Source: an uncultured Ruminococcus sp. (lineage in GTDB: Bacteria > Bacillota > Clostridia > Oscillospirales > Ruminococcaceae). Taken from it: DNA of 5,174 bases. The position numbers and the translations under genes were made by a program. The DNA lies in NCBI GenBank assembly GCA_947174965.1, contig CAMWKY010000171.1:1-5174 (forward strand), written 5' to 3'. Positions 1 to 5,174 of this stretch are shown here, one piece after another. Each line of letters starts with the position of its first letter. The first letter of the stretch is position 1. A model generated the notes under the pieces. That model did no database searches. It had not been told where the DNA came from and was given only the letters and a program-made list of their open reading frames with translations.

Positions 1-2
1 CA

Positions 3-1493
3 CTTATATTGTGCGGAATTACAGCAGCAGCATTAATGACAAGCTGCGGACAGCAGGTTAATATCACAACAGGCGACCCGTCAGCAGGCGATACAGAGTT
101 ATCAGGTGAAAGCCCTGAATCTCCTGAAACACCCACACAAGCTCCTGAAAATGTTGACATCATGAACTTTACTCCGCCTGAAAAGGGTGATAAAATCATT
201 GAACTTAAATTCAAGGATTATGACGGCATTGTAAAATTCAGGCTTTTCCCCGAATATGCAGACTTAGGCGCAGAAAACTTTATCGGTCTTGCAGAAGACG
301 GATTTTATGACGGTCTCACATTCCACCGCATTATCAAAGATTTCATGATTCAGGGCGGTGACCCTCTCGGAACAGGCGGTGGCGGTAAATCCCTCTGGGG
401 AAGTTCTTTTGACGGCGGTACAGACCCGCATCTTATACATCTTTCGGGTGCTGTCGCTTATGCAAACAGCGGTACAACTGCATCAAATACAAGTCAGTTC
501 TATATTGTAACAGGTGAAGACATAACCGACGAACTTTTTGAACAGTATTCGGCTTATGGATATAGTTTTTCCGACAAGGCAAAAGAAGCTTACAAGCAAA
601 ACGGCGGTACTCCGTTCCTTGACGGCAATTACACGGTTTTCGGTCAGGTTTTTGAAGGTCTTGACATAGTATATCAGATTCAGTGCAATGCTACAGATGC
701 AAATGACAAACCGCTTGATGACGTAATAATTGAGTCTGTAAAAGTTACAGAATATAATGGTGAGGAACTCAAGTGGAACATAAGCGACTATGATTTTGAC
801 GACCCGAAAACTCATGAAGTTGCCAACTTTACTCCGCCTGAAATCGACGACGAAATTGTTGTAATGAATATCAAGGACTATGGCGAAGTTAAGATAAGAG
901 TATTCCCCGAACTTATGCCACAAGCTTCAGAGAATTTCATTGAACTTGCAAGACAAGGCTATTATGACGGTCTGACGTTCCACCGTGTAATCAAGGATTT
1001 CATGATTCAGGGCGGTGACCCTAACGGAAACGGAACAGGCGGTGCGTCAATATGGGGAGAAAAATTTGACGGCGGTACGTACTTCAATCTTATCCATGCC
1101 GCTGGTGCTGTTGCATATGCAAATTCAGGTGCAACATCTACAAACGGCAGTCAGTTCTATATTGTTACGGGTCAGGTTTACGGAAAAGAAAGCCTTGAAG
1201 GTTTAACAGAAAGTGCAAAAGAGGTATACTCAACAGTAGGCGGTACACCGTACCTTGACGGCAATTATACTGTTTTCGGTCAGGTTATTGACGGTCTTGA
1301 CATCATCTTTGATATTCAGAACGTTGTGACAGATACAACAAATGACAAGCCTGTTGAAGATGTAGTTATTGAGTCAATGACAGTTGAAAAATATGACGGA
1401 AGTGACATACACTGGTATATTTCAGATACAGATGATACAACAGAATCAAATACAGACAGCGAAGAAACTACAGAAGAAGAAACTGCTGAATAA
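3..1493 (+). CDS. Secreted lipoprotein with two tandem cyclophilin-type peptidyl-prolyl cis-trans isomerase domains (5' end outside window)
   Basis: Residue numbers here count the TTG at 9 as residue 1. The reading frame is open back to the window edge and reads LILCGITAAALMTSC, the hydrophobic end of a signal peptide with a lipobox-like MTS-C (Cys13). The true start, with its basic N-region, therefore lies upstream, and the TTG at 9 is unlikely to be it. A Ser/Thr/Pro/Glu-rich linker (about 14-52) leads to cyclophilin domain 1 (about 60-248) and domain 2 (about 280-463). The cyclophilin catalytic pattern FHR-x4-F-x2-Q is intact in both: F105, H106, R107, F112, Q115 and F324, H325, R326, F331, Q334. 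Each domain also has AYANSG, SQFYIVTG and LDGNYTVFGQV. The protein ends in an acidic Thr/Glu tail (about 473-494). By family knowledge it isomerises X-Pro bonds, here probably helping exported proteins fold at the outer face of the membrane. murA follows 63 bases downstream in the same direction. Confidence 0.93.
   Translation, partial: LILCGITAAALMTSCGQQVNITTGDPSAGDTELSGESPESPETPTQAPENVDIMNFTPPEKGDKIIELKFKDYDGIVKFRLFPEYADLGAENFIGLAEDGFYDGLTFHRIIKDFMIQGGDPLGTGGGGKSLWGSSFDGGTDPHLIHLSGAVAYANSGTTASNTSQFYIVTGEDITDELFEQYSAYGYSFSDKAKEAYKQNGGTPFLDGNYTVFGQVFEGLDIVYQIQCNATDANDKPLDDVIIESVKVTEYNGEELKWNISDYDFDDPKTHEVANFTPPEIDDEIVVMNIKDYGEVKIRVFPELMPQASENFIELARQGYYDGLTFHRVIKDFMIQGGDPNGNGTGGASIWGEKFDGGTYFNLIHAAGAVAYANSGATSTNGSQFYIVTGQVYGKESLEGLTESAKEVYSTVGGTPYLDGNYTVFGQVIDGLDIIFDIQNVVTDTTNDKPVEDVVIESMTVEKYDGSDIHWYISDTDDTTESNTDSEETTEEETAE
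165..1427 (+). repeat. Intragenic tandem duplication of the cyclophilin domain (units 165-788 and 825-1427)
   Basis: The two halves of the lipoprotein align from NFTPPE (residues 53 and 273) to WxISD (residues 256-260 and 469-473). The units are therefore about 208 and 201 residues, offset by 219-220 codons. DNA identity persists in patches. AACTTTACTCCGCCTGAA is identical at 165-182 and 825-842. A perfect stretch of about 24 bases covers the FMIQGGDP codons at 342-365 and 999-1022. GACGGCAATTA with a downstream TTTTCGGTCAGGTT also recurs near 621 and 1258. Most differences inside the core are third-codon changes, as expected for a duplication kept under purifying selection or homogenised by conversion. 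The largest difference is in the segment after SQFYIVTG, where unit 1 (about 170-198) is longer and carries ELFEQYSAYGYSF. Confidence 0.85.
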
Positions 1494-1519
1494 GAAAAAA
1501 TTTCCGAAAAAAGAACAGA

Positions 1520-1537
1520 TTCAGGAATTTGCCTGAA
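1520..1537 (+). other. Small hairpin between the cyclophilin gene and murA
   Basis: TTCAGG at 1520-1525 pairs with CCTGAA at 1532-1537 around the six-base loop AATTTG, and ends four bases before the murA Shine-Dalgarno. No run of Ts follows, so it does not look like a complete intrinsic terminator. It could be a weak attenuating or stabilising RNA element in a transcript covering both genes, or chance. No convincing promoter was seen in the 63-base gap. Confidence 0.3.
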
Positions 1538-1541
1538 ATTT

Positions 1542-1559
1542 AAGGAGAGATTTATTTTG
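1542..1559 (+). promoter_or_regulatory. Ribosome binding site and TTG start of murA
   Basis: AAGGAGAGA at 1542-1550 is a strong Shine-Dalgarno, about eight bases upstream of TTG at 1557. No ATG or GTG lies at a suitable distance. The TTG gives the N-terminus MDKFVIKGGRKLTGEV, which matches the normal MurA beginning, so the rare start codon is accepted. Confidence 0.8.
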
Positions 1560-2858
1560 GATAAATTTGTTATTAAAGGCGGAAGAAAACTTACAGGCGA
1601 AGTTATTATAAGTGGTGCAAAAAATGCTGCTGTTGCGATACTTCCTGCTGTTATTCTGTCAGATGAGGTGTGTACGATTGAGAATGTGCCGTCAATAAGC
1701 GACGTGAATATCTGCATACAGATTCTTACGGAAATGGGAGCATCTGTTACAAAAATCGACAAGGACACCTACAGAATAGACCCGACAACAATCAGAAACT
1801 GTTGTGTACCTTATGAATATGCAAGAAAAATGCGTGCATCATATTACTTTTTAGGTGCATTGCTTGGAAAATTCAAAAAAGCAAGAGTATCAATGCCGGG
1901 TGGTTGTCCTCTTGGCGACAGACCAATCGACCAGCATCTTAAAGCATTTTCGGCATTAGGTGCGGAGTATACTCTTACACAAGGAATGATTGATTTAACC
2001 GCAGATAAACTCAAAGGCAGTCAGATATTTTTTGACGTTGTAACAGTCGGCGCAACTATGAATGCAATGCTTGCGGCTGTAAAAGCAGAGGGACTTACTG
2101 TTATTGAAAATGCGGCAAAAGAGCCACATATTGTTGACCTTGCAAACTTCCTTAACTCTATGGGTGCTGATATTATGGGAGCAGGTACGGACGTTATAAA
2201 AATACGTGGTGTTGAACATCTGCACGGTGCTGATTATGCGGTAATCCCCGACCAGATTGAAGCAGGAACATTCATGACTGCTGTTGCGGCAACAAAAGGT
2301 GATGTCATGATAAAAAACGTGATACCGAAACACCTTGAATCAATCACAAAAAAACTTGAAAAAATCGGTGTGAATATTGAGCAGTTTGATGACAGTATTC
2401 GTGTATGGGTTGATGGTCCTCTTGTAAAAGCAAATGTCAAGACAGCTCCGCACCCCGGATTCCCGACAGATATGCAGTCGCAGATTGCAACACTTCTCAC
2501 ACTGGCAGAGGGTACAAGTATAGTTACGGAGAACATATGGGAACAGCGATTCCGCTATGTTGACGAACTTCGCAGAATGGGTGCTGATATAACAGTAAAC
2601 GGCAAAGTCGCACTGATTGAGGGTACTGGAAAACTTATGGGCGCACCTGTCAAGGCTTGTGATTTGCGTGCAGGTGCAGCACTAATAATTGCAGGACTTG
2701 CCGCAAGCGGTGTTACTGAAATTGAGGACATATACCATATAGAGCGTGGCTATGACTGTATGGAGGGTAAACTCCGTGCATTAGGTGCGGACATTGAAAA
2801 AGTCAGCGTGCCTGATAAGCAGTCCGTAAAGCATGAGGAAGTCAAGAAAGCTATATAA
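1557..2858 (+). CDS. murA: UDP-N-acetylglucosamine 1-carboxyvinyltransferase (MurA, MurZ-like subtype)
   Basis: This cytoplasmic enzyme transfers enolpyruvate from phosphoenolpyruvate to UDP-GlcNAc, the first committed step of peptidoglycan synthesis. At 433 residues it is full length for the family. Family residues are in place: K22-N23 in SGAKNAA, R93 in KMRAS, catalytic and fosfomycin-target Cys117 in MPGGCPLGDRPIDQH (C115 in E. coli), D305 in PGFPTDMQ and R397 in HIERGYD. The fold is the two-domain EPSP-synthase type. Many Firmicutes carry two paralogs. RASYYFLGALLGKFK, DVVTVGATMNAMLAAV and ISGAKNAAVAILPA look, from memory, closer to B. subtilis MurZ (MurAB) than to MurAA. It starts at TTG after a strong ribosome binding site and is followed by an intrinsic terminator, so it ends its transcription unit. 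It may share a transcript with the upstream cyclophilin lipoprotein. Confidence 0.97.
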   Translation: MDKFVIKGGRKLTGEVIISGAKNAAVAILPAVILSDEVCTIENVPSISDVNICIQILTEMGASVTKIDKDTYRIDPTTIRNCCVPYEYARKMRASYYFLGALLGKFKKARVSMPGGCPLGDRPIDQHLKAFSALGAEYTLTQGMIDLTADKLKGSQIFFDVVTVGATMNAMLAAVKAEGLTVIENAAKEPHIVDLANFLNSMGADIMGAGTDVIKIRGVEHLHGADYAVIPDQIEAGTFMTAVAATKGDVMIKNVIPKHLESITKKLEKIGVNIEQFDDSIRVWVDGPLVKANVKTAPHPGFPTDMQSQIATLLTLAEGTSIVTENIWEQRFRYVDELRRMGADITVNGKVALIEGTGKLMGAPVKACDLRAGAALIIAGLAASGVTEIEDIYHIERGYDCMEGKLRALGADIEKVSVPDKQSVKHEEVKKAI

Positions 2859-2867
2859 AATGTTCAG

Positions 2868-2906
2868 AAAAAGTCTTGTTTCTGTGATATGAGATAAGAC
2901 TTTTTT
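2868..2906 (+). terminator. Rho-independent terminator after murA
   Basis: AAAAAGTCTT at 2868-2877 pairs perfectly with AAGACTTTTT at 2896-2905. The stem continues inward with GTTTC (2878-2882) against GAGAT (2891-2895), including two G-U pairs, to about 15 base pairs around an eight-base loop. A run of six Ts (2901-2906) closes it, partly within the stem, and the 5' arm has a matching A-run, so it could also work on the opposite strand. It lies ten bases after the murA stop and separates murA from the sigma-factor operon. Confidence 0.82.
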
Positions 2907-2934
2907 CATATGCAAAAATTTTTTTCTGAAATAG

Positions 2935-2967
2935 TGTAAGGTTTTTCTGTGAAAGTTGTGTATATTA
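2935..2967 (+). promoter_or_regulatory. Probable promoter of the sigma-factor operon, possibly autoregulated
   Basis: The gap after the terminator holds TGTAAGG (2935-2941), a TTTTTC stretch, and TGTATATTA (2959-2967), with 17 bases between the two boxes. Initiation would fall near 2973-2976, giving a leader of about 30 bases. This layout resembles autoregulated ECF promoters of Clostridia, which often have a TGTAAC-like -35 box followed by Ts. That comparison is from memory and is inference. TATATT at 2961-2966 could alternatively be a SigA -10 element, but no good TTGACA lies about 17 bases upstream of it. Confidence 0.4.
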
Positions 2968-3004
2968 ATAGAACACATCAAAAAGCAGAAAAGAGGTGCT
3001 ATTT

Positions 3005-3565
3005 ATGGACGACAAAGACATTGTTCAGTTGTTTTTTGACAGAAACGAAAAGGCTATAACTGAAACATCTTCAAAATATGGTCACTACTGTTTCAGTATA
3101 GCACAAAATATACTCAATAACCGTGAAGATTCTGAAGAATGTGTCAATGACACGTATCTGAACACATGGAACAGTATACCTCCGCACAAGCCTGAAATAC
3201 TTTCTGTTTTTCTTGGAAAAATCGTCAGAAATCTGTCATTCAACAAATACAAGTCTGTTCACTCTTTAAAGCGTGGAGGACATGAAATTACTTTGATACT
3301 TGACGAACTGACAGAAATTGTTTCTGATAAAGAATCTGTTGAGGACGATATAATCAGAAAAGAACTGATAAAAACTGTTGATGATTTTATCAGCACACTT
3401 TCAGCTGAAAAAAAATATATATTTATCCGTCGTTATTGGTATTCCGACAAAATATCAGAAATAGCAAAGAAATGCGGTCACACTGAAAATTCTGTTCACG
3501 TTCAACTGAACCGAATAAGAAAAAAACTGCGTGATTATCTTACAGAAAGAGGGTTTGACATATGA
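3005..3565 (+). CDS. ECF-type RNA polymerase sigma factor (sigma-70 family)
   Basis: The 186-residue protein has the two-domain ECF layout. Region 2 (about 24-83) includes SIAQNILNNREDSEECVNDTY, TWNSIPP and FLGKIVRNLSFNKYK, typical for core-polymerase binding and -10 recognition. A charged linker (about 90-125) follows. Region 4 (about 128-182) has a helix-turn-helix, KISEIAKKCGHTENSVHVQL, then NRIRKKLRDYL, for -35 recognition. The start was set at ATG 3005 because AAGAGGTG (2991-2998) is a good ribosome binding site six bases upstream. A GTG at 2996 would add three residues but lies inside that site. The stop overlaps the next start (ATGA, 3562-3565), so the two products are probably translationally coupled as a sigma/anti-sigma pair. 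The ECF subgroup and the target promoters cannot be named from the sequence. Confidence 0.9.
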   Translation: MDDKDIVQLFFDRNEKAITETSSKYGHYCFSIAQNILNNREDSEECVNDTYLNTWNSIPPHKPEILSVFLGKIVRNLSFNKYKSVHSLKRGGHEITLILDELTEIVSDKESVEDDIIRKELIKTVDDFISTLSAEKKYIFIRRYWYSDKISEIAKKCGHTENSVHVQLNRIRKKLRDYLTERGFDI

Positions 3566-4140
3566 AAAAAGAACTGTTTTACGAACTCATTGGCGGTATT
3601 GATGAAGAAACTGTCAGGACTGCTGAAAATCCGCCTGTCAGAAAAAAGCATATGTGGCTGAAATATACTGTTTCTCTGGTTGCTTGTACTGCATTGATTA
3701 TTGGTATCGGATTCAGTCTTAAAAACAGAGGCGAACATTTGATTGAGTATTCCACTATTGATACTTCAGAAGAAAATATAGCATTGGAACATGACAATAT
3801 CAATATTTATTATGTCAATAATAATGAGTTGATTTCTGTATCTGAATATCTGCCCTGTTCGCCTGATGAAGTATTCAGAGCATGGAAAAAAGCAAATAAT
3901 ATCGGAAATGAAGTGGAATTAATTAAAGTCGAAATCAAAAGCAACGGAACAGAAAGCAGTGACTCATTTACAGCAAGCTATACTGTTGGTGACCGCTTTA
4001 TTATGGAAGTAACCGTAACGGAAAACCTGAAAAATTATTATTCGGCAGTTCCTGAAGATGAGTTGCTGGAATCACTGCGCTTGTCATTGACTGGTTACAA
4101 TAATATCAGTTTTGATGAGTATTATATTAATTTTGAATAA
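3562..4140 (+). CDS. Single-pass membrane protein, probable anti-sigma factor with a GerMN-like outer domain
   Basis: The 192-residue product has three visible parts. A short cytoplasmic N-terminus (1-31) contains ELFYELIGGIDEETV. One membrane helix spans about 32-53 (LKYTVSLVACTALIIGIGFSL) after a basic RKKH. An outer domain (about 79-192) follows. KKH before the helix predicts an inside N-terminus. ELxxxIGxID close to the N-terminus recurs, as far as I recall, in membrane proteins encoded after ECF sigma genes of Ruminococcus relatives, so this segment may hold the sigma factor. The outer domain, beginning NINIYYVNNNELISVS and ending LLESLRLSLTGYNNISFDEYYI, has the order of a GerMN (spore germination/lipoprotein LpqB) domain; this match is weak and inferred. 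No zinc-binding HxxxCxxC motif of the ZAS anti-sigma class was found. The gene overlaps the sigma gene by four bases, with AGAGGG upstream as ribosome binding site. Base composition is strikingly AT-rich, about 25% GC in the stretch 3781-3840. Confidence 0.7.
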   Translation: MKKELFYELIGGIDEETVRTAENPPVRKKHMWLKYTVSLVACTALIIGIGFSLKNRGEHLIEYSTIDTSEENIALEHDNINIYYVNNNELISVSEYLPCSPDEVFRAWKKANNIGNEVELIKVEIKSNGTESSDSFTASYTVGDRFIMEVTVTENLKNYYSAVPEDELLESLRLSLTGYNNISFDEYYINFE

Positions 4141-4161
4141 GCTAAATTATGAGGAGATATT

Positions 4162-5049
4162 ATGGAATATGGAATACTGAAATATGAAATTTTTGACGAC
4201 TGCGTTATTATTACAGAATGTGACGAATCAGCAACAGCAATTGAAATTCCTGCTGAAATAGACGGATTGCCTGTTGAAGTTATTAACGAAAATGCCTTTG
4301 CAAATCACCAGAATCTGACTTCTGCTGTAATTCCCGACAGCGTGAAGTATATTGAACAATTTGCCTTTTCAGATTGCATAAACCTGAAATCCGTGAACAT
4401 TCCGAACAGTCTGAAATATATAAGCAGAGGTGCTTTTTTCAATTGTCAGAGTCTGGAATCAATAACACTTCCTGAAAGTATTGAGGTTATTTCAGAAAAC
4501 GCCTTTGAGGAATGCACAAAACTACAGTCCATAAATCTTCCATATGGCTTAATATGCATAAAAACAGAGACTTTTTCAGGCTGTGAAAGTCTGAAATCAA
4601 TAAAACTGCCCGAAAGTCTGATATATATTGATAATTTTGCATTTTCTAATTGCTGGGAACTTACATCAATCGTAATTCCCGATAATGTATACTGCATCAG
4701 CTACGGAATATTCATGAACTGCGAAAAGCTGGAATCTGTAAAAATTTCAAAGAACGCTGAAACTATAAGTCCGCAGGCTTTCAGAAATTGTGAGAGCCTG
4801 AAATCAGTAACAATTCCCGCAGGAGTGAAAAGTATCGGACTATGTGCATTTTGGAACTGCACAAGTCTGACATCAGTAACAATATTAAATCCCGAATGTG
4901 ATATTCACGACGATTCAGCTACATTTTCAGATTTTTACAATAATTTCAACGGTACTATTTACGGCTACGACAATTCAACTGCACAGAAATATGCCGAAAA
5001 ATATAACAGAAAATTTGTTTCACTGAACAGAAAAGAGAATTTATCATGA
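4162..5049 (+). CDS. BspA-type (LRR_5) leucine-rich-repeat protein without signal peptide
   Basis: The 295-residue protein begins with a cap (1-50) holding TAIEIPAEIDGLPVEVI. Eight gapless 23-residue repeats follow (51-234) of the form xLxSVxIPxSVxxIxxxAFxNCx. A ninth partial unit (235-about 246) and a tail, IYGYDNSTAQKYAEKYNRKFVSL, follow; this tail is the usual end of LRR_5 arrays. Each repeat has a cysteine at position 22 (C72, C95, C118, C141, C164, C187, C210, C233), a ladder that normally lines the solenoid. Such arrays usually bind proteins, and many Ruminococcus examples are secreted. This one starts MEYGILKYEIFDDCVIITEC, with no basic-hydrophobic signal, no membrane helix, no dockerin and no sorting motif, so a cytoplasmic place is more likely. 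GAGGAGA (4151-4157) is its ribosome binding site. It follows the anti-sigma gene by 21 bases and overlaps the next start by ATGA, so it is probably in the same operon. Its ligand is unknown. Confidence 0.9.
   Translation: MEYGILKYEIFDDCVIITECDESATAIEIPAEIDGLPVEVINENAFANHQNLTSAVIPDSVKYIEQFAFSDCINLKSVNIPNSLKYISRGAFFNCQSLESITLPESIEVISENAFEECTKLQSINLPYGLICIKTETFSGCESLKSIKLPESLIYIDNFAFSNCWELTSIVIPDNVYCISYGIFMNCEKLESVKISKNAETISPQAFRNCESLKSVTIPAGVKSIGLCAFWNCTSLTSVTILNPECDIHDDSATFSDFYNNFNGTIYGYDNSTAQKYAEKYNRKFVSLNRKENLS
4312..4863 (+). repeat. Eight tandem 69-base units encoding the 23-residue leucine-rich repeats
   Basis: The units begin at 4312, 4381, 4450, 4519, 4588, 4657, 4726 and 4795. They keep exact 69-base spacing with no insertion or deletion. 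They are conserved at protein level (AF-x2-C, IP and a leading L-x-S) but diverged at DNA level; the recurring short pieces are GAAATCAATAA or GAAATCAGTAA and AATTCCCGA/CTTCCTGAA-like strings. The array is therefore old and held by selection rather than recently expanded. Confidence 0.85.
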
Positions 5050-5174
5050 AATACCGAATTTCAAAGTATCACCCATTGTTTTCAAAATATGTTGATGACT
5101 GGACTTCTTTAACTGATGTTGGCGATAAAAGATATAATTTAACATTGGAAATATATTTTCAATATGAAGATATG
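5046..5174 (+). CDS. Unidentified protein, N-terminal 43 residues only (3' end outside window)
   Basis: The ATG at 5046 overlaps the stop of the LRR gene (ATGA, 5046-5049), and the frame is open to the window edge, where the last codon is complete. The fragment starts MKYRISKYHPLFSKYVDDW and goes on TSLTDVGDKRYNLTLEIYF. It is mostly polar and aromatic, with no signal peptide or membrane segment, so a soluble cytoplasmic protein is likely. The start MKYRIxKYxP followed by DxWTSxxDxG resembles a family of short hypothetical proteins of Clostridia that I recall but cannot name or assign a function. The ribosome binding site is weak (AAAGAGA at 5032-5038), in line with translational coupling to the LRR gene. 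Its short distance and overlap make it the fourth member of the sigma-factor operon. Confidence 0.65.
   Translation, partial: MKYRISKYHPLFSKYVDDWTSLTDVGDKRYNLTLEIYFQYEDM

Noticed and set aside
9..11. TTG as the true start of the cyclophilin lipoprotein
   Set aside because: It would leave only 12 residues before the lipid-modified cysteine, without a basic N-region. The hydrophobic frame continues upstream to the window edge.
483..923. Reverse-strand open frame of 146 codons inside the cyclophilin gene
   Set aside because: It lies wholly opposite a well-supported gene, has no ribosome binding site or family motif, and reads as the hydrophobic antisense of acidic coding sequence.
1015..1206. 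Second-frame open reading on the + strand within cyclophilin domain 2
   Set aside because: It is a frame-shifted shadow of conserved FMIQGGDP-to-YIVTG coding sequence and lacks a ribosome binding site.
1520..1537. Hairpin as an intrinsic terminator before murA
   Set aside because: The stem is only six base pairs and no U-tract follows, so it is kept only as a low-confidence RNA structure.
1316..1768. Reverse-strand open frame of 150 codons across the cyclophilin-murA junction
   Set aside because: The Ser/Val/Ile-rich composition is what the antisense of GAA/GAT/ACA-rich DNA gives. It covers the murA start and shows no domain.
1995..2536. Two overlapping reverse-strand open frames inside murA
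   Set aside because: They are antisense to conserved MurA coding sequence and no start signal or recognisable motif is present.
2781..2981. Reverse-strand open frame over the end of murA and the terminator
   Set aside because: It would read through the strong terminator hairpin and the putative promoter, and has no motif. It is better explained as chance in AT-rich DNA.
2996..2998. GTG as the start of the sigma factor
   Set aside because: It lies inside the Shine-Dalgarno that serves the ATG at 3005, and no other ribosome binding site is correctly placed.
3535..3803. Short reverse-strand open frames opposite the anti-sigma candidate
   Set aside because: They are opposite a gene supported by translational coupling and a membrane helix, and have no support of their own.
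4446..4697. Reverse-strand open frame opposite the leucine-rich repeats
   Set aside because: Its periodicity only mirrors the 69-base repeats on the + strand.
4312..4863. 69-base periodic units as a CRISPR array or satellite
   Set aside because: The periodicity is at protein level (23 residues), the DNA copies are not identical, and no constant repeat with unique spacers is present.

Overview
The window looks like chromosomal DNA from a low-GC Firmicute of class Clostridia, most likely a Ruminococcus-like member of the Oscillospiraceae. Support for this comes from strong AGGAG-type ribosome binding sites, a TTG start codon, a MurZ-type MurA, a tandem-cyclophilin lipoprotein, and a BspA-type (LRR_5) leucine-rich-repeat protein beside an ECF sigma factor. 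The placement rests on protein style and gene content, not on a database search. All genes that could be supported are on the + strand.

Left part (1-2905), envelope and housekeeping genes: the window opens inside the signal peptide of a secreted lipoprotein. It carries two complete cyclophilin-type peptidyl-prolyl isomerase domains that arose by internal duplication. After 63 bases comes a full-length murA with a TTG start and all expected active-site residues. A strong intrinsic terminator ends this block.

Right part (about 2930-5174), a compact signalling operon: a probable promoter resembling an ECF autoregulatory site precedes an ECF-type sigma factor gene. That gene overlaps by ATGA with a single-pass membrane protein, the probable anti-sigma factor, whose outer domain looks like a diverged GerMN-type fold. 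After 21 bases comes a leucine-rich-repeat protein with eight exact 23-residue repeats and no visible secretion signal. It overlaps by ATGA with a further gene that runs off the window. Start/stop overlaps, short gaps and a lower GC content than the left part suggest one co-regulated accessory unit.

The most interesting hypothesis is that the LRR protein and its downstream partner are the output of, or regulators of, the sigma/anti-sigma pair. This is inferred from gene order only. The sequence alone does not show a new enzyme or defence system.
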